64,000 nt of DNA from positions 2,823,001 to 2,887,000 of the forward strand of contig NC_008260.1 of the NCBI RefSeq assembly GCF_000009365.1, given 5' to 3'. Positions within the stretch are counted from its first letter, which is position 1. Each line of letters starts with the position of its first letter. Source of the stretch: Alcanivorax borkumensis SK2. Its GTDB lineage: Bacteria; Pseudomonadota; Gammaproteobacteria; Pseudomonadales; Alcanivoracaceae. A program made the position numbers and the translations under genes. Below are positions 12,232 to 20,996 of this stretch, in pieces. The notes beneath the pieces were generated by a model. It was given only the letters and a program-made list of their open reading frames with translations. It did not search any database and had not been told where the DNA came from.

Positions 12232-13677
12232 ATGAAGCGTAGTCCGGCAACGTCCCTAGTTCTTCTTCTTACCTCACTGGCCAGCGCCGTACAGGCCGCT
12301 GATCTCACTCAAGTCGCTAACGCCGCCTGGAGTTACGATGGTACCTGGCGCTCTGCCCGGATGAACTGGAATGCCGACCAAGAGCTGATGGTACAAGGCC
12401 GTGCCGCCCTGTTCCCGAACATCTCCGCCAGCTACGGACGTTACGACAACGACCGTGAAATCGAAGACGCTCCTCCTCTCGCACCCGACGAGCAAAATTA
12501 CGGCAGCGAAGTCAGCACCTTCACTCTAACGCAGCCCCTGTTCCGTGTTGATGCCTGGTATGGCTATAAAGAAGCACAGTCCAGCACCGATATCGCGCAG
12601 GCTAACTTCGAACAAGCTCGCCAAGACTTTGTGCTGCGCGTCGCCCAAGGCTACTTCGGTGTACTGCGTGCCTGGGATACCTGGGTATCGGCAAAAGCTG
12701 AAGAGAAGGCCATCGGTCGCCAATTGGAACAGACCCAAGAGCGGTTTGATGTGGGCCTAGTACCGGCCACCGACGTGGAGGAAGCGCAAGCAACCTACGA
12801 CCTGACCCAGGTCAACCTGATTGTCGCCCGCCAGCAATACGAGATTGCCCGTGACCAGCTGGAAACACTCACCGGCCAAAAATGGGCAACCCTGCTAGAG
12901 CTGCGCAATGAACTGCCCATGGAGGGCCCGCAGCCTACGGACATGAACGACTGGATTGAAAAAGCCAAAGCACAAAATCCACAAGTGCTGGCCGCGCTCT
13001 ACAATACCGAGCTAACCGAAAACACGGCCAAACGTCAGCTGGGCACCATGCTGCCTCAGGTTCAACTAGTGGGACAATATCAGCATTCCCACCTCTCTCC
13101 AGACAGTTCATCGTCAACCGGCAGCTTAAGCAGCAGCTCACTCTACAGCAGCAGCTCACTCTACGATACTGAAACCAAACAGATCGGCATTGAAGTTAGC
13201 ATGCCTCTGTTCCAGGGGGGCGGCCTGAACAGCCGCCGCAAAGAAGCCTACCTGCGAGCAGATGCGGCAGATTACCAATACGATCAAGCCGTACGCGATA
13301 TCGTCCAACAGACCCGTAGCGCTTACCGCACCGTGGAAGCGGACGCCCTGCGCATCAAGGCTCGCCAGCAGGCTATCCGCTCCACTCGCTCTGCTCTGGA
13401 TGCTACCCAGTCCGGTTATGAAGTGGGCACCCGTAATGTGGTCGACGTGCTCAATGCTCAGCGCGCCCTGTTCGCCGCCGAACGTGATTACGCCAATGCC
13501 CGCTACGACTACATCATCAACTCGTTGACCCTGAAATCCACCACCGGAGACCTGCAGCAGGGAGACCTCGCTGCGGTGAATAACTGGCTGGCACCAGAAC
13601 AACCCCTAGACCTTTACAACCCGGATCTGGACGGTAAGAGTGAAAAAATGGTCCCGGAGAATTCGTCCATCGATTGA
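12232..13677 (+). CDS. tolC: TolC-family outer-membrane efflux channel
   Basis: 481 aa. Signal peptide MKRSPATSLVLLLTSLASAVQA, followed by the two repeated outer-membrane efflux protein halves (for example VPATDVEEAQATYDLTQVNL in the first and GTRNVVDVLNAQRALFAAERDYANARYDY in the second). It forms the trimeric outer-membrane and periplasmic tunnel used by RND pumps and type I secretion; the RND pair at 37-41 kb is a possible partner. A Ser-rich stretch around residues 287-312 contains an exact six-residue duplication, placed where the second beta-hairpin's extracellular loop should be. A strong bidirectional terminator follows. Confidence 0.93.
   Translation: MKRSPATSLVLLLTSLASAVQAADLTQVANAAWSYDGTWRSARMNWNADQELMVQGRAALFPNISASYGRYDNDREIEDAPPLAPDEQNYGSEVSTFTLTQPLFRVDAWYGYKEAQSSTDIAQANFEQARQDFVLRVAQGYFGVLRAWDTWVSAKAEEKAIGRQLEQTQERFDVGLVPATDVEEAQATYDLTQVNLIVARQQYEIARDQLETLTGQKWATLLELRNELPMEGPQPTDMNDWIEKAKAQNPQVLAALYNTELTENTAKRQLGTMLPQVQLVGQYQHSHLSPDSSSSTGSLSSSSLYSSSSLYDTETKQIGIEVSMPLFQGGGLNSRRKEAYLRADAADYQYDQAVRDIVQQTRSAYRTVEADALRIKARQQAIRSTRSALDATQSGYEVGTRNVVDVLNAQRALFAAERDYANARYDYIINSLTLKSTTGDLQQGDLAAVNNWLAPEQPLDLYNPDLDGKSEKMVPENSSID
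13129..13164 (+). repeat. 18-bp perfect tandem repeat inside tolC
   Basis: Two exact copies of AGCAGCAGCTCACTCTAC (13129-13146 and 13147-13164), in frame, each encoding a Ser-rich block ending Leu-Tyr. Being a multiple of three, loss or gain of a copy by slippage would keep the frame and change only loop length. The surrounding codons are also Ser-rich. Confidence 0.9.
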
Positions 13678-13731
13678 CGCTAACCACCTGAGGCAAACAC
13701 CGCGCCAGAGATTGCCGTCAACAGGATCGTA

Positions 13732-13781
13732 AAATATAAAAAAACCGCTAGCCGTTACCGGACAGCGGTTTTTTTATATTT
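13732..13781. terminator. Bidirectional rho-independent terminator (tolC/waaA)
   Basis: Perfect 18-bp inverted repeat, 13732-13749 with 13764-13781, and a 14-base loop. The GC core (ACCGCT/AGCGGT) is flanked by A-tracts on the left and T-tracts on the right, so it can terminate in both directions between convergent tolC and waaA. Confidence 0.92.
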
Positions 13782-13867
13782 ACTTGCGAGAAAAATCCGA
13801 CGGTTGATGTTCAGCCCTTCACACTAAAAATTCATGCGCAGGTACACAACCTAAACAGCAGATCGCA

Positions 13868-15148
13868 TTAACCCGAAGGGCCAAGTCCAGTATTCAGCTC
13901 CATGGCAACCAACCGCAGCCCTTTTTCCAGCGCCCCTCGATTAGCTTCCACCACGCCGGCAGCAGCTTTGCCTTGCCGAGCGCATTGTGCCGGGTCATCC
14001 AGCAAGGCCAGCAAGGTCGCCCCCAACGATTGCGCATCCTCCACCACACTGAGCCCGCCAGCATCATCAAGCAACTGCCCAATAGCAGTAAAATTATGTA
14101 AATGCGGCCCGGTGAGCACCGGCTTCTGCCAAGCCGCCGGCTCCAACAAATTATGCCCACCTACCGGCACCAGAGAGCCGCCCACAAAAGCCACATCGCA
14201 GGTGCCAAACAACATCAACAGCTCACCCATGGTATCGGCCAAGTACACATCCACGCCGGCGGCCGACTCCTGCTGGCTGCGCCGAGCCACCGACAAGCCT
14301 GCCTCACGGATCTGATCGGCCACTGCAGCAAACCGTTCCGGGTGTCGAGGCACCAGGATTAACAGCGCCTCGGGCCTCTGTTCACGCAATGCTTTATGGG
14401 CAGCCAAAACCAGAGCGTCCTCTCCGGGATGGGTGCTGGCAGCGATCCACACCGGCCGGTTACCGAACGACGAGCGCAGTGCCGCCGCAGCCTGTTTCAC
14501 TGCTGCATCCAGTGTCATATCGAATTTCACACTGCCAATGGGATATACCCGTTCCGGCCAAGCCCCTAGCGCCATGTAACGCTCGGCTTCCACTTGTGTC
14601 TGCACTGCCAGCGCGTCAAAGCGTGCCATCATTGGGCGAATCAACCGCGGCAACTTGCCGTAACCCTGATAACTTTTTTCCGACAATCGCCCATTCATTA
14701 GCATCAGTTTAGCGCCATGGCGCTTTACCGCCGCACACAGATTCGGCCACAGCTCGGTTTCCAGCACGATTACCAGTTGCGGATCAAAGGCGCGCATAAA
14801 ACGGTTCAACGCCGTGGGCAATTCCCAAGGACAATAAACGTGAGTCACCCGGCCCCCGAACAACGCCTGCACCCGCTCTGAGCCAGTGGGCGTAGTGGTG
14901 GTGACCAGTAAAGGCACATCCGGGTAGTCTTCCAGCAACCGCTCAATTAACGGCGCCGCCGCCAATGTTTCCCCCACCGACACCGCATGCACCCAAAGGC
15001 TTTTTTTCAAGATCCCGGACCGGTACCCCCACGCCATGCGCTCCTTCCACCGCAAACGATAAGCCGGTGCTTTTCTACCTCTCAGCCACAAGCGCAGAAA
15101 AAGAGCGGGAAGCAGCAAATACCAAAGGGCGGAATAAATAGTTCGCAT
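13868..15148 (-). CDS. waaA: 3-deoxy-D-manno-octulosonic acid (Kdo) transferase
   Basis: 426 aa from the ATG at 15148 (MRTIYSALWYLLLPALFLRLWLRGRK), which gives the N-terminal membrane anchor typical of WaaA/KdtA; the open frame to 15208 adds only unlikely residues. GT30 features: WVHAVSVGETLAA near residue 53, TTTTPTGSERV, ETELWPN and the C-terminal GGHNLLEPAAW nucleotide-sugar site. It adds Kdo from CMP-Kdo to lipid IVA on the cytoplasmic face of the inner membrane. Whether it adds one or two Kdo units cannot be read from sequence. Divergent from the FAD oxidoreductase gene. Confidence 0.95.
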   Translation of the reverse strand: MRTIYSALWYLLLPALFLRLWLRGRKAPAYRLRWKERMAWGYRSGILKKSLWVHAVSVGETLAAAPLIERLLEDYPDVPLLVTTTTPTGSERVQALFGGRVTHVYCPWELPTALNRFMRAFDPQLVIVLETELWPNLCAAVKRHGAKLMLMNGRLSEKSYQGYGKLPRLIRPMMARFDALAVQTQVEAERYMALGAWPERVYPIGSVKFDMTLDAAVKQAAAALRSSFGNRPVWIAASTHPGEDALVLAAHKALREQRPEALLILVPRHPERFAAVADQIREAGLSVARRSQQESAAGVDVYLADTMGELLMLFGTCDVAFVGGSLVPVGGHNLLEPAAWQKPVLTGPHLHNFTAIGQLLDDAGGLSVVEDAQSLGATLLALLDDPAQCARQGKAAAGVVEANRGALEKGLRLVAMELNTGLGPSG

Positions 15149-15295
15149 AGGGGCTCTTATCTCAATGTAGAGGCAATACACGGGCAACGCGCACAGCCCA
15201 AAACACATGATCCATCTTGTCTGTGTCAGCGCCGATGCGCGTGCCAGCGGCCTTGCTTATGCTAGCATAGCCGCACAGTTCAACGATGGTGAGCC

Positions 15296-16504
15296 ATGAG
15301 TGACTCGACCCTAAAACCCGACACAATCCACCCAGACATTGTGGTCTTTGGTGGCGGCATTGCCGGCCTGTGGCTAATAAACCGGCTCCACGCCGCCGGC
15401 TACCAATGCCTACTGCTGGAATCCGCCAGCCTTGGTGGCGACCAGACCCTCGCGAGCCAGGGGATTATCCACGGCGGCCTCAAGTATGCCTTAAGCGGCA
15501 ACCTGTCCAACGAATCCGAAGCGATTGCCCAGATGCCGGATCGCTGGCGTGCCGCCATGGCCGGCACCGACTCGGTAGACCTGCGCAACCTGAAAGTGCT
15601 CAGCGATACTCAACACATGTGGTCCAGCGGATCAGTGGCCTCACGGATGACTAACTTTTTCGCTAGCAAGATGCTCCGTGGCCGAATCGAAAAACTCAAG
15701 CGTGACCATTTCCCCAGCGCGCTGGCCAATAAGGCTTTCAAAGGCAACGTCTATAAACTCGACGACCTAGTGATCGACACTGAATCATTGATCGACACCC
15801 TTAGCGCCCCGGTCCGAGACCGGCTACTGGCGTTCGATACCCAGCGCGATACTCTAGAATGGAATAACGACGGCCTGCGCGCCGTCACCATTAATGGCCA
15901 GCGCATTGAGCCACGGCTGACCCTGCTGGCCGCCGGCAACGGTAACCCAGCTCTGCTTGACGGCGCTCATCGCGCCCACCTTTTGGAACAGGAACACAGC
16001 CAGCTGCGGCCATTGAAAATGGTGCTGGTAAAACACGACCAAGGCCATCGGCTTTACGCCCACTGTGTTGGCACCAGCAACAAACCCGTGCTCACTGTGA
16101 CCACCCACGATTGTCCGGACGGCAAGGTGGTGTGGTACCTCGGCGGCGACTTGGCAGAGCGGGGGGTAGAGCGTACTGATGAAGAACAACTACATGCCGG
16201 TCGGGAAGAATTATCGCACCTTTTCCCTTGGCTAGATTTTAGCAACGCTCAATTCGCCACCCTAGATGTGACCCGCGCCGAACCCAAACAACATGCGCTG
16301 GTCAAGCCGGATAACGCCTACGCCCGCCGGGATCAAAACCTGATCATCGCCTGGCCCACTAAACTCACCCTGGCGCCGGATCTAGGCGACCGGGTAATGG
16401 CGCTGGTGGAAGAAACGGGCCTTCAACCCGGCGAGCCATTAACGATACCGCCAGCCCTTCAACGGGCGCCCATGGGCGTACCGTACTGGCATCGCTGTTT
16501 TTAA
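15296..16504 (+). CDS. FAD-dependent oxidoreductase (DAO family)
   Basis: 402 aa. N-terminal dinucleotide fold DIVVFGGGIAGLWLINRL (residues about 14-31) followed by LLLESASLGG and QTLASQGIIHGGLKYAL, the FAD-binding pattern of DAO/glycerol-3-phosphate-dehydrogenase-like flavoproteins. No signal peptide or membrane helix. The substrate cannot be deduced: the family includes amine, amino-acid and hydroxy-acid oxidases. The C-terminus (PPALQRAPMGVPYWHRCF) is complete. It shares an intergenic region with waaA and is followed by 242 bases before the aldo/keto reductase. Confidence 0.85.
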   Translation: MSDSTLKPDTIHPDIVVFGGGIAGLWLINRLHAAGYQCLLLESASLGGDQTLASQGIIHGGLKYALSGNLSNESEAIAQMPDRWRAAMAGTDSVDLRNLKVLSDTQHMWSSGSVASRMTNFFASKMLRGRIEKLKRDHFPSALANKAFKGNVYKLDDLVIDTESLIDTLSAPVRDRLLAFDTQRDTLEWNNDGLRAVTINGQRIEPRLTLLAAGNGNPALLDGAHRAHLLEQEHSQLRPLKMVLVKHDQGHRLYAHCVGTSNKPVLTVTTHDCPDGKVVWYLGGDLAERGVERTDEEQLHAGREELSHLFPWLDFSNAQFATLDVTRAEPKQHALVKPDNAYARRDQNLIIAWPTKLTLAPDLGDRVMALVEETGLQPGEPLTIPPALQRAPMGVPYWHRCF

Positions 16505-16582
16505 TGATTACTGTAGCAAGGCGTCGTTGGTGCTGCGCAAATGTCAGTTGAACGTTAAAGCGCAAAGGGAAAAAGGAGAAGG

Positions 16583-16711
16583 ATGAATAATCTTTTCATC
16601 CCGAACCCGAGACTGACCTGGCATGGGCGCGACGCCCAAGCATTAAATGGACACAAGTCCAGCGTCGCTACTGAACCGAAAACTTGCAACCGTTCCTCAT
16701 CACACCGCTAG
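16583..16711 (+). CDS. Possible 42-aa small ORF
   Basis: In the 242-base gap between the oxidoreductase and the aldo/keto reductase, an ATG at 16583 follows a strong AAAGGAGAAGG ribosome-binding site. It opens a 42-codon frame (MNNLFIPNPRLTWHGRDAQA...) ending at TAG 16709-16711. The peptide is hydrophilic, and I recognise no motif. The ribosome-binding site is the main evidence, so it could be a leader peptide or chance. Confidence 0.25.
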   Translation: MNNLFIPNPRLTWHGRDAQALNGHKSSVATEPKTCNRSSSHR

Positions 16712-16746
16712 CAACGGACCTGCAGCGACACCAATAAGGAAGCATC

Positions 16747-17544
16747 ATGTCCTTCATGCGCCCACTGGGCAACACAGGATTAACCGTCAGTGCACTGGGC
16801 TTGGGCACAGTGAAAATCGGCCGCGATAAGGGAGTGAAGTACCCCAACAGCTTCACCATCCCCGATGATCGTGCGGTAACAGAACTACTCGCTCAGGCAC
16901 AGGATTTGGGCATCAACCTAATCGACACAGCGCCGGCCTACGGTCACAGTGAACAGCGGCTCGGTCAGTTAATGAGCCAACGCCAAGACTGGGTCATCGT
17001 CACCAAGGTCGGTGAAGAATTTGATAACAACAGTGGTGACAGCCATTTTGATTTTTCACCGGAACACGTGCGTTTCTCGGTGGAACGTAGCCTGCAACGG
17101 CTCAACACGGACTATCTGGATTGCGTGCTGATTCACTCCGACGGCAATGACCTGGCAATCATCGAAAAGGGCACTCTGGACGCTCTCAACGACCTGAAAA
17201 AAGCCGGCCTGATCCGCGCCACAGGCATGTCCACGAAAACCGTGGCTGGCGGCATCGCCAGCCTGAATCACGCGGACATGGCCATGGTCACCTACAACCT
17301 GCATCAGCAAGACGAAGCCCCCGTGATCGAGCACGCCGCCGCCCGGCAAAAAGGCATCCTAATCAAGAAGGCCTTTGCCAGCGGTCACCTCAATGACACC
17401 CTTGATGACCCGGTACAGGAAAGTCTGGACCAAATCCTTGGCATCGCCGGCGTTAGCAGTATCATTGCTGGCACCATTAACCCCGCCCACTTACAAGAAA
17501 ACGTGGCCAAAGCCCGGCAGGCCTGCAAGATGGCAGCGCAATAA
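16747..17544 (+). CDS. Aldo/keto reductase
   Basis: 265 aa (beta/alpha)8 barrel NADPH-dependent reductase. Catalytic residues are visible: Asp60 and Tyr65 in NLIDTAPAYGHSE, Lys in IVTKVG, His in VLIHSDG. The end of the barrel has the cofactor-binding GTINPAHLQENV. Family members reduce aldehydes and ketones; this one is shorter than the 320-residue average and close to the YdbC/TAS-type bacterial forms. Start ATG 16747 has AAGGAAG upstream. The small secreted protein gene follows after 17 bases, so the two are probably co-transcribed. Confidence 0.9.
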   Translation: MSFMRPLGNTGLTVSALGLGTVKIGRDKGVKYPNSFTIPDDRAVTELLAQAQDLGINLIDTAPAYGHSEQRLGQLMSQRQDWVIVTKVGEEFDNNSGDSHFDFSPEHVRFSVERSLQRLNTDYLDCVLIHSDGNDLAIIEKGTLDALNDLKKAGLIRATGMSTKTVAGGIASLNHADMAMVTYNLHQQDEAPVIEHAAARQKGILIKKAFASGHLNDTLDDPVQESLDQILGIAGVSSIIAGTINPAHLQENVAKARQACKMAAQ

Positions 17545-17561
17545 TAACAACAGGAAACAGC

Positions 17562-17891
17562 ATGCGTTTTTGTCTGATGATTCTGCTACTCGGCTCCTGC
17601 CTCGCAGCACAGGCGGATAAAATACGGCTACTGCGCGAAGCCCCTCAGGAGTGCGAAGAAAAAAGCGCGGTTTCGGTATCGTCCGGCAGCAAAATGCGGG
17701 GCATGTTGTTCAGCGATGCGCGAATAGATCGCCACGTGAACAAGAAGCTCACCAGAGCCATCAAAAAAGCCGGCGGCAATCGCGCCATGCTCAGCGACCG
17801 CCGCGAGTTTATGATGGAGAATCATTTTCGCGGTATTGAGCATATTGAGCTGGATGCCTGGGTTTGGCACTGCGAAGAGAAAGAGCGCTAG
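17562..17891 (+). CDS. Small secreted protein of unknown function
   Basis: 109 aa. Hydrophobic signal sequence MRFCLMILLLGSCLAAQA; cleavage after AQA is likely, although LGSC could serve as a lipobox. The mature part is charged, with Cys near residue 31 and Cys near 105, which could pair in the periplasm. The middle stretch (HVNKKLTRAIKKAGGNRAMLSD) resembles the helix-strand unit of small DUF4156/RcsF-like periplasmic proteins, but the match is too loose to name. It follows the aldo/keto reductase by 17 bases and is probably in the same operon. Confidence 0.65.
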   Translation: MRFCLMILLLGSCLAAQADKIRLLREAPQECEEKSAVSVSSGSKMRGMLFSDARIDRHVNKKLTRAIKKAGGNRAMLSDRREFMMENHFRGIEHIELDAWVWHCEEKER

Positions 17892-18011
17892 GCGCTACAC
17901 TATTTGAAGTGCCCTGGCTCACAAAACACCACGCCCAAACCTTTTAGCTCGACCTGGCAGGATTACGCCACGTAGAAAGCAAAACCTGTTGCAGCGTGAA
18001 GCGCTTGCACA

Positions 18012-18857
18012 TTACCCCACTACTGCTTTCTCCACCCCCAACGACTGTAATCCCGCACGATGCCCCTGCTGATATCCTTGCTGCAATTTTTCCACATTGG
18101 TGGTCAACCGATTCACCGGGAAGTGCATCGGTGGGGCGATAACATTGAGGCAACAATCATCAGGCGGGCTGTCAATAAAATCCAATGCTCTATTATAGAC
18201 ATCTGTACGTTTCGCCATGGCTTCATAAAAGGCGGGGATATCACGAGCCCAAGGCTTTAATAAAGGCGTCAACGCACTAGGGCGTTTGCGGAAACCCTGA
18301 GGGCGGGACAACACCACGGTGATATCCCGCGCGCCCTGTTCGTAAGCCCAACGCACCGGAATGGAATCCGCTAGCCCGCCATCGGTCATGGGGTGGCCGG
18401 CCACCTTGGGAAAGTCTCGGTAGGCAAAAGGAATAGAACAGGACGCGGTGATTACCTCATCTAAATTACTCGGCTGGGTCTGAAAATAACGCGGCGCCCC
18501 GTCTTCTATCGAGGTAGTCACTACCCACAGAGAAGTATTTCCCTGCCAATGTCTCTCCAAATTCAACGGCACGTCTATGCGAGACTGGTGCCACAACCAG
18601 TGCACATCACACAAATGTCCACCCGACATAAAACGTGACCAGTTGATAAAGTCCGGTCGACAGGCATGGTCGGTGATCACTTGACGGCTGCGGCCATGAT
18701 TACCTGCCAGATAGCCGATCAGATTGGTCGAGCCGGCAGACGCGCCCACGGCGAAATCGAAATCCTGATGTTTTTTTTCCAAAAACGCATCCAACACCCC
18801 GGCAGCAAAAATACCGCGCATGGCACCGCCTTCCACTACCAACGCACGCTGTGACAT
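18012..18857 (-). CDS. Patatin-like phospholipase
   Basis: 281 aa from the ATG at 18857, chosen because GGAGGG precedes it at good spacing and the domain begins directly (MSQRALVVEGGAMRGIFAAG). The frame continues up to 18923 without support. Patatin fold: oxyanion-hole Gly-rich EGGAMRG, nucleophile Ser40 in GASAGS and the DGG of the Ser-Asp dyad (PMTDGGLADSIPV). The arrangement matches the bacterial YjjU group, cytoplasmic acylhydrolases of unknown lipid substrate. It is divergent from atzF. Confidence 0.9.
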   Translation of the reverse strand: MSQRALVVEGGAMRGIFAAGVLDAFLEKKHQDFDFAVGASAGSTNLIGYLAGNHGRSRQVITDHACRPDFINWSRFMSGGHLCDVHWLWHQSRIDVPLNLERHWQGNTSLWVVTTSIEDGAPRYFQTQPSNLDEVITASCSIPFAYRDFPKVAGHPMTDGGLADSIPVRWAYEQGARDITVVLSRPQGFRKRPSALTPLLKPWARDIPAFYEAMAKRTDVYNRALDFIDSPPDDCCLNVIAPPMHFPVNRLTTNVEKLQQGYQQGHRAGLQSLGVEKAVVG

Positions 18858-19005
18858 TCTTTTCCCTCCACCTCGAACCGGTCTGGGCTGTACGTCCTTG
18901 AATCGGTTCAACAACGATGCCAAGGCCTCCCAAAGAAGGGAAATAGAGTCTTACTGTCCTTTTCATCGTCATCGCTGATACATCCCACAGCCGCCGTCAG
19001 GGAAG

Positions 19006-19033
19006 GCACTGCGGGGCTGCACCGATACCGCGC
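19006..19033. promoter_or_regulatory. Two overlapping NtrC-like boxes
   Basis: GCAC-N7-CTGC at 19006-19020 and GCAC-N7-GCGC at 19019-19033. Each matches seven of eight core bases of the NtrC site GCAC-N7-GTGC. They lie about 105-135 bases upstream of the -24 element, a normal enhancer distance. Confidence 0.4.
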
Positions 19034-19136
19034 AGCTGCATCAGATTAGCGCACCCAGTGTCTGGACATAGCTCTCTTCACTCAACATTAACCTTATTAA
19101 TTACTGTAAAAACAAAGCGTTAAATATTTTTCATGG

Positions 19137-19153
19137 CTGGCACCCCCTTTGCA
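19137..19153 (+). promoter_or_regulatory. Sigma-54 promoter of atzF-urt
   Basis: CTGGCACCCCCTTTGCA: TGGCAC, five bases, TTGCA, which agrees with the -24/-12 consensus at every conserved base. The GG is at 19139-19140 and the GC at 19151-19152, predicting a start near 19163, 34 bases before the atzF ATG. Confidence 0.8.
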
Positions 19154-19170
19154 CAAATAAGAATACCAAC

Positions 19171-19180
19171 TTGTGTACAA
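19171..19180. promoter_or_regulatory. Candidate GntR/FCD operator
   Basis: TTGTGTACAA, a palindrome (TTGT-N2-ACAA) of the kind bound by FadR-subfamily GntR regulators. It covers about +8 to +17 of the predicted sigma-54 transcript, where a bound repressor would block elongation. The likely ligand-binding regulator is encoded in the same operon at 21216. Confidence 0.5.
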
Positions 19181-19196
19181 CCAGGTGTGCTAACGA

Positions 19197-20996
19197 ATGA
19201 TTGGCTGGACTCTTCAACAATGGCAGATGGCCTACCGCAGCGGTGAACTCACCCCGGTACAGGCCATGAAACAACTGGCCACCACTCTGCAGGATAGTGA
19301 GCGCGCCCTGTGGATCCATCTCCTGGATGAGGCTTCCTTGACGGCCCAGGCGCAAGCGCTAACGGATCCATCGCTGCCACTCTATGGCATTCCCTTTGCC
19401 GTGAAAGACAACATTGATGTTGTGGGCATGCCCACAACAGCAGCCTGCCCGGCATTCGCCTACACCCCGACGGAAGACGCCACCGTGGTACGACTACTGC
19501 GCGACGCCGGCGCCATCGTCGTAGGCAAGACCAATCTGGATCAGTTTGCCACCGGTCTGGTTGGCACTCGTTCCCCCTATGGCGAAGTACCCAATCCATT
19601 CAACCCGGATTACCTCAGTGGTGGCTCCAGTTCAGGTTCCGCCACGGCCGTGAGCCTGGGCCTGGTACCCTTTTCACTGGGCACCGATACCGCCGGTTCC
19701 GGCCGGGTACCTGCAGCGTTCACCAACACGGTGGGCCTCAAGCCCACCCGCGGTGCCATTAGCACCCACGGTGTTGTTCCTGCCTGCCGGACCCTTGATT
19801 GCGTCAGCATCTTTGCCCTGAACGTGGACGATGCCCAAGAGATCTTTCGACTCATCAGCCAGTTCGACAGCGCAGATCCTTACAGCCGCGCAGCTCCCCG
19901 ATTGCTAACCACCGGACTCCCCGAACGCCCGACTCTCGGCATCCCCAAAGACCTTCCCTGGTTCGAGGATAGCCAAGCCCAACAGCTGTGGGAGCGACAG
20001 CTGGACCAGCTCAGAGAGATTGCCAACCTGATCACTATCGACACCACGGTGTTGCAGGATGCCGCCGCTTTACTCTATCAGGGCCCCTGGGTGGCGGAAC
20101 GTTTCATTGTCACCGAACCCTTGTTGCAAAAAAGCCCCTACACCTTGCTGCCAGTAATTCGTGACATTCTCGCCCCCGCCGCCGCCCTGACAGCAGCGGA
20201 CAGTTTCCGGGCCCAGTACCAGCTGGCTGAATTGAAACGGCAGTCCGAAGCACTAATGGCCCAGGTTGATGCATTGTTGCTCCCCACTACGCCCGGCATC
20301 TACACCCGCGCCGCCGTGCAAGCCAACCCCATCACCCTGAACAGCCAGCTAGGCACCTGGACCAATTTCGTCAACCTCTTGGACCTGTGCGCCCTGGCAT
20401 TGCCCGGCGGCTTCCGTGAAGACGGCTTGCCCGGCGGTGTCACCCTAATTGGCCCCGCTTGGCAGGACCACGCCCTGGCCGACTTCGGCCGGCGCTGGCA
20501 GCAGGCCCAGCCCTGGCAGGCCGGCGCTACCGGACAGCGGCTGGCCAAGCCGCAGACCCATGCGGCCAATGATGATGAGGACGATGTAATGACTGTCGCC
20601 GTGGTTGGCGCACACCTTTCCGGCATGCCCCTCAATACCCAGCTCACCGAACGCGACGGCGTGTTGCTCGAAGCCACCCACACGGCGCCCTGTTATCGGC
20701 TCTACGCCCTGGCCAACACTGTGCCGCCCAAACCCGGGCTGATTCGTAGCGAAAAAGACGGGGGTGACTGCATTCCCATCGAGCTGTGGCGAATGCCGAT
20801 GAAGCACTTCGGCAGTTTTGTCGGCTTAATCCCCGCCCCACTGGGCATCGGTAGTCTGGAAACCACCGACGGTCGCTGGGTGAAAGGCTTTATCTGTGAA
20901 CCCTGGGCCATTGGGGACGCCACCGACATTACCGCACTGGGCGGCTGGAGAAACTACATCGCGCAAGTGGCGACAAACGCTCAGGAAACACACTGA
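19197..20996 (+). CDS. atzF: Allophanate hydrolase
   Basis: 599 aa, full length for AtzF. It hydrolyses allophanate to ammonia and CO2, the second step of the urea carboxylase route and the last step of s-triazine breakdown. The amidase-signature domain (about 1-440) has the Ser-cisSer-Lys triad: Lys70 (FAVKDN), Ser144 (GGSSSG) and Ser168 (TDTAGSG). The C-terminal AtzF domain (about 460-599) carries LFGHD-like decarboxylase-side features, here ending PLGIGSLETTDGRWVKGFICEP. It is the first gene after the sigma-54 promoter. The next ORF starts inside its stop codon. Confidence 0.95.
   Translation: MIGWTLQQWQMAYRSGELTPVQAMKQLATTLQDSERALWIHLLDEASLTAQAQALTDPSLPLYGIPFAVKDNIDVVGMPTTAACPAFAYTPTEDATVVRLLRDAGAIVVGKTNLDQFATGLVGTRSPYGEVPNPFNPDYLSGGSSSGSATAVSLGLVPFSLGTDTAGSGRVPAAFTNTVGLKPTRGAISTHGVVPACRTLDCVSIFALNVDDAQEIFRLISQFDSADPYSRAAPRLLTTGLPERPTLGIPKDLPWFEDSQAQQLWERQLDQLREIANLITIDTTVLQDAAALLYQGPWVAERFIVTEPLLQKSPYTLLPVIRDILAPAAALTAADSFRAQYQLAELKRQSEALMAQVDALLLPTTPGIYTRAAVQANPITLNSQLGTWTNFVNLLDLCALALPGGFREDGLPGGVTLIGPAWQDHALADFGRRWQQAQPWQAGATGQRLAKPQTHAANDDEDDVMTVAVVGAHLSGMPLNTQLTERDGVLLEATHTAPCYRLYALANTVPPKPGLIRSEKDGGDCIPIELWRMPMKHFGSFVGLIPAPLGIGSLETTDGRWVKGFICEPWAIGDATDITALGGWRNYIAQVATNAQETH

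Larger units (their letters stand above)
18858..19196. promoter_or_regulatory. Divergent patatin/atzF control region
   Basis: 339 bases without a gene. On the atzF side it holds an exact sigma-54 promoter (19137-19153), a palindrome just after the predicted start (19171-19180) and two NtrC-like boxes about 105-135 bases upstream (19006-19033). An AT-rich stretch between them (19088-19130) could bend DNA for activator looping. Confidence 0.7.

Noticed and set aside
20300..20807. Minus-strand frames inside atzF
   Set aside because: They overlap the well-supported AtzF C-terminal domain and show no protein features.
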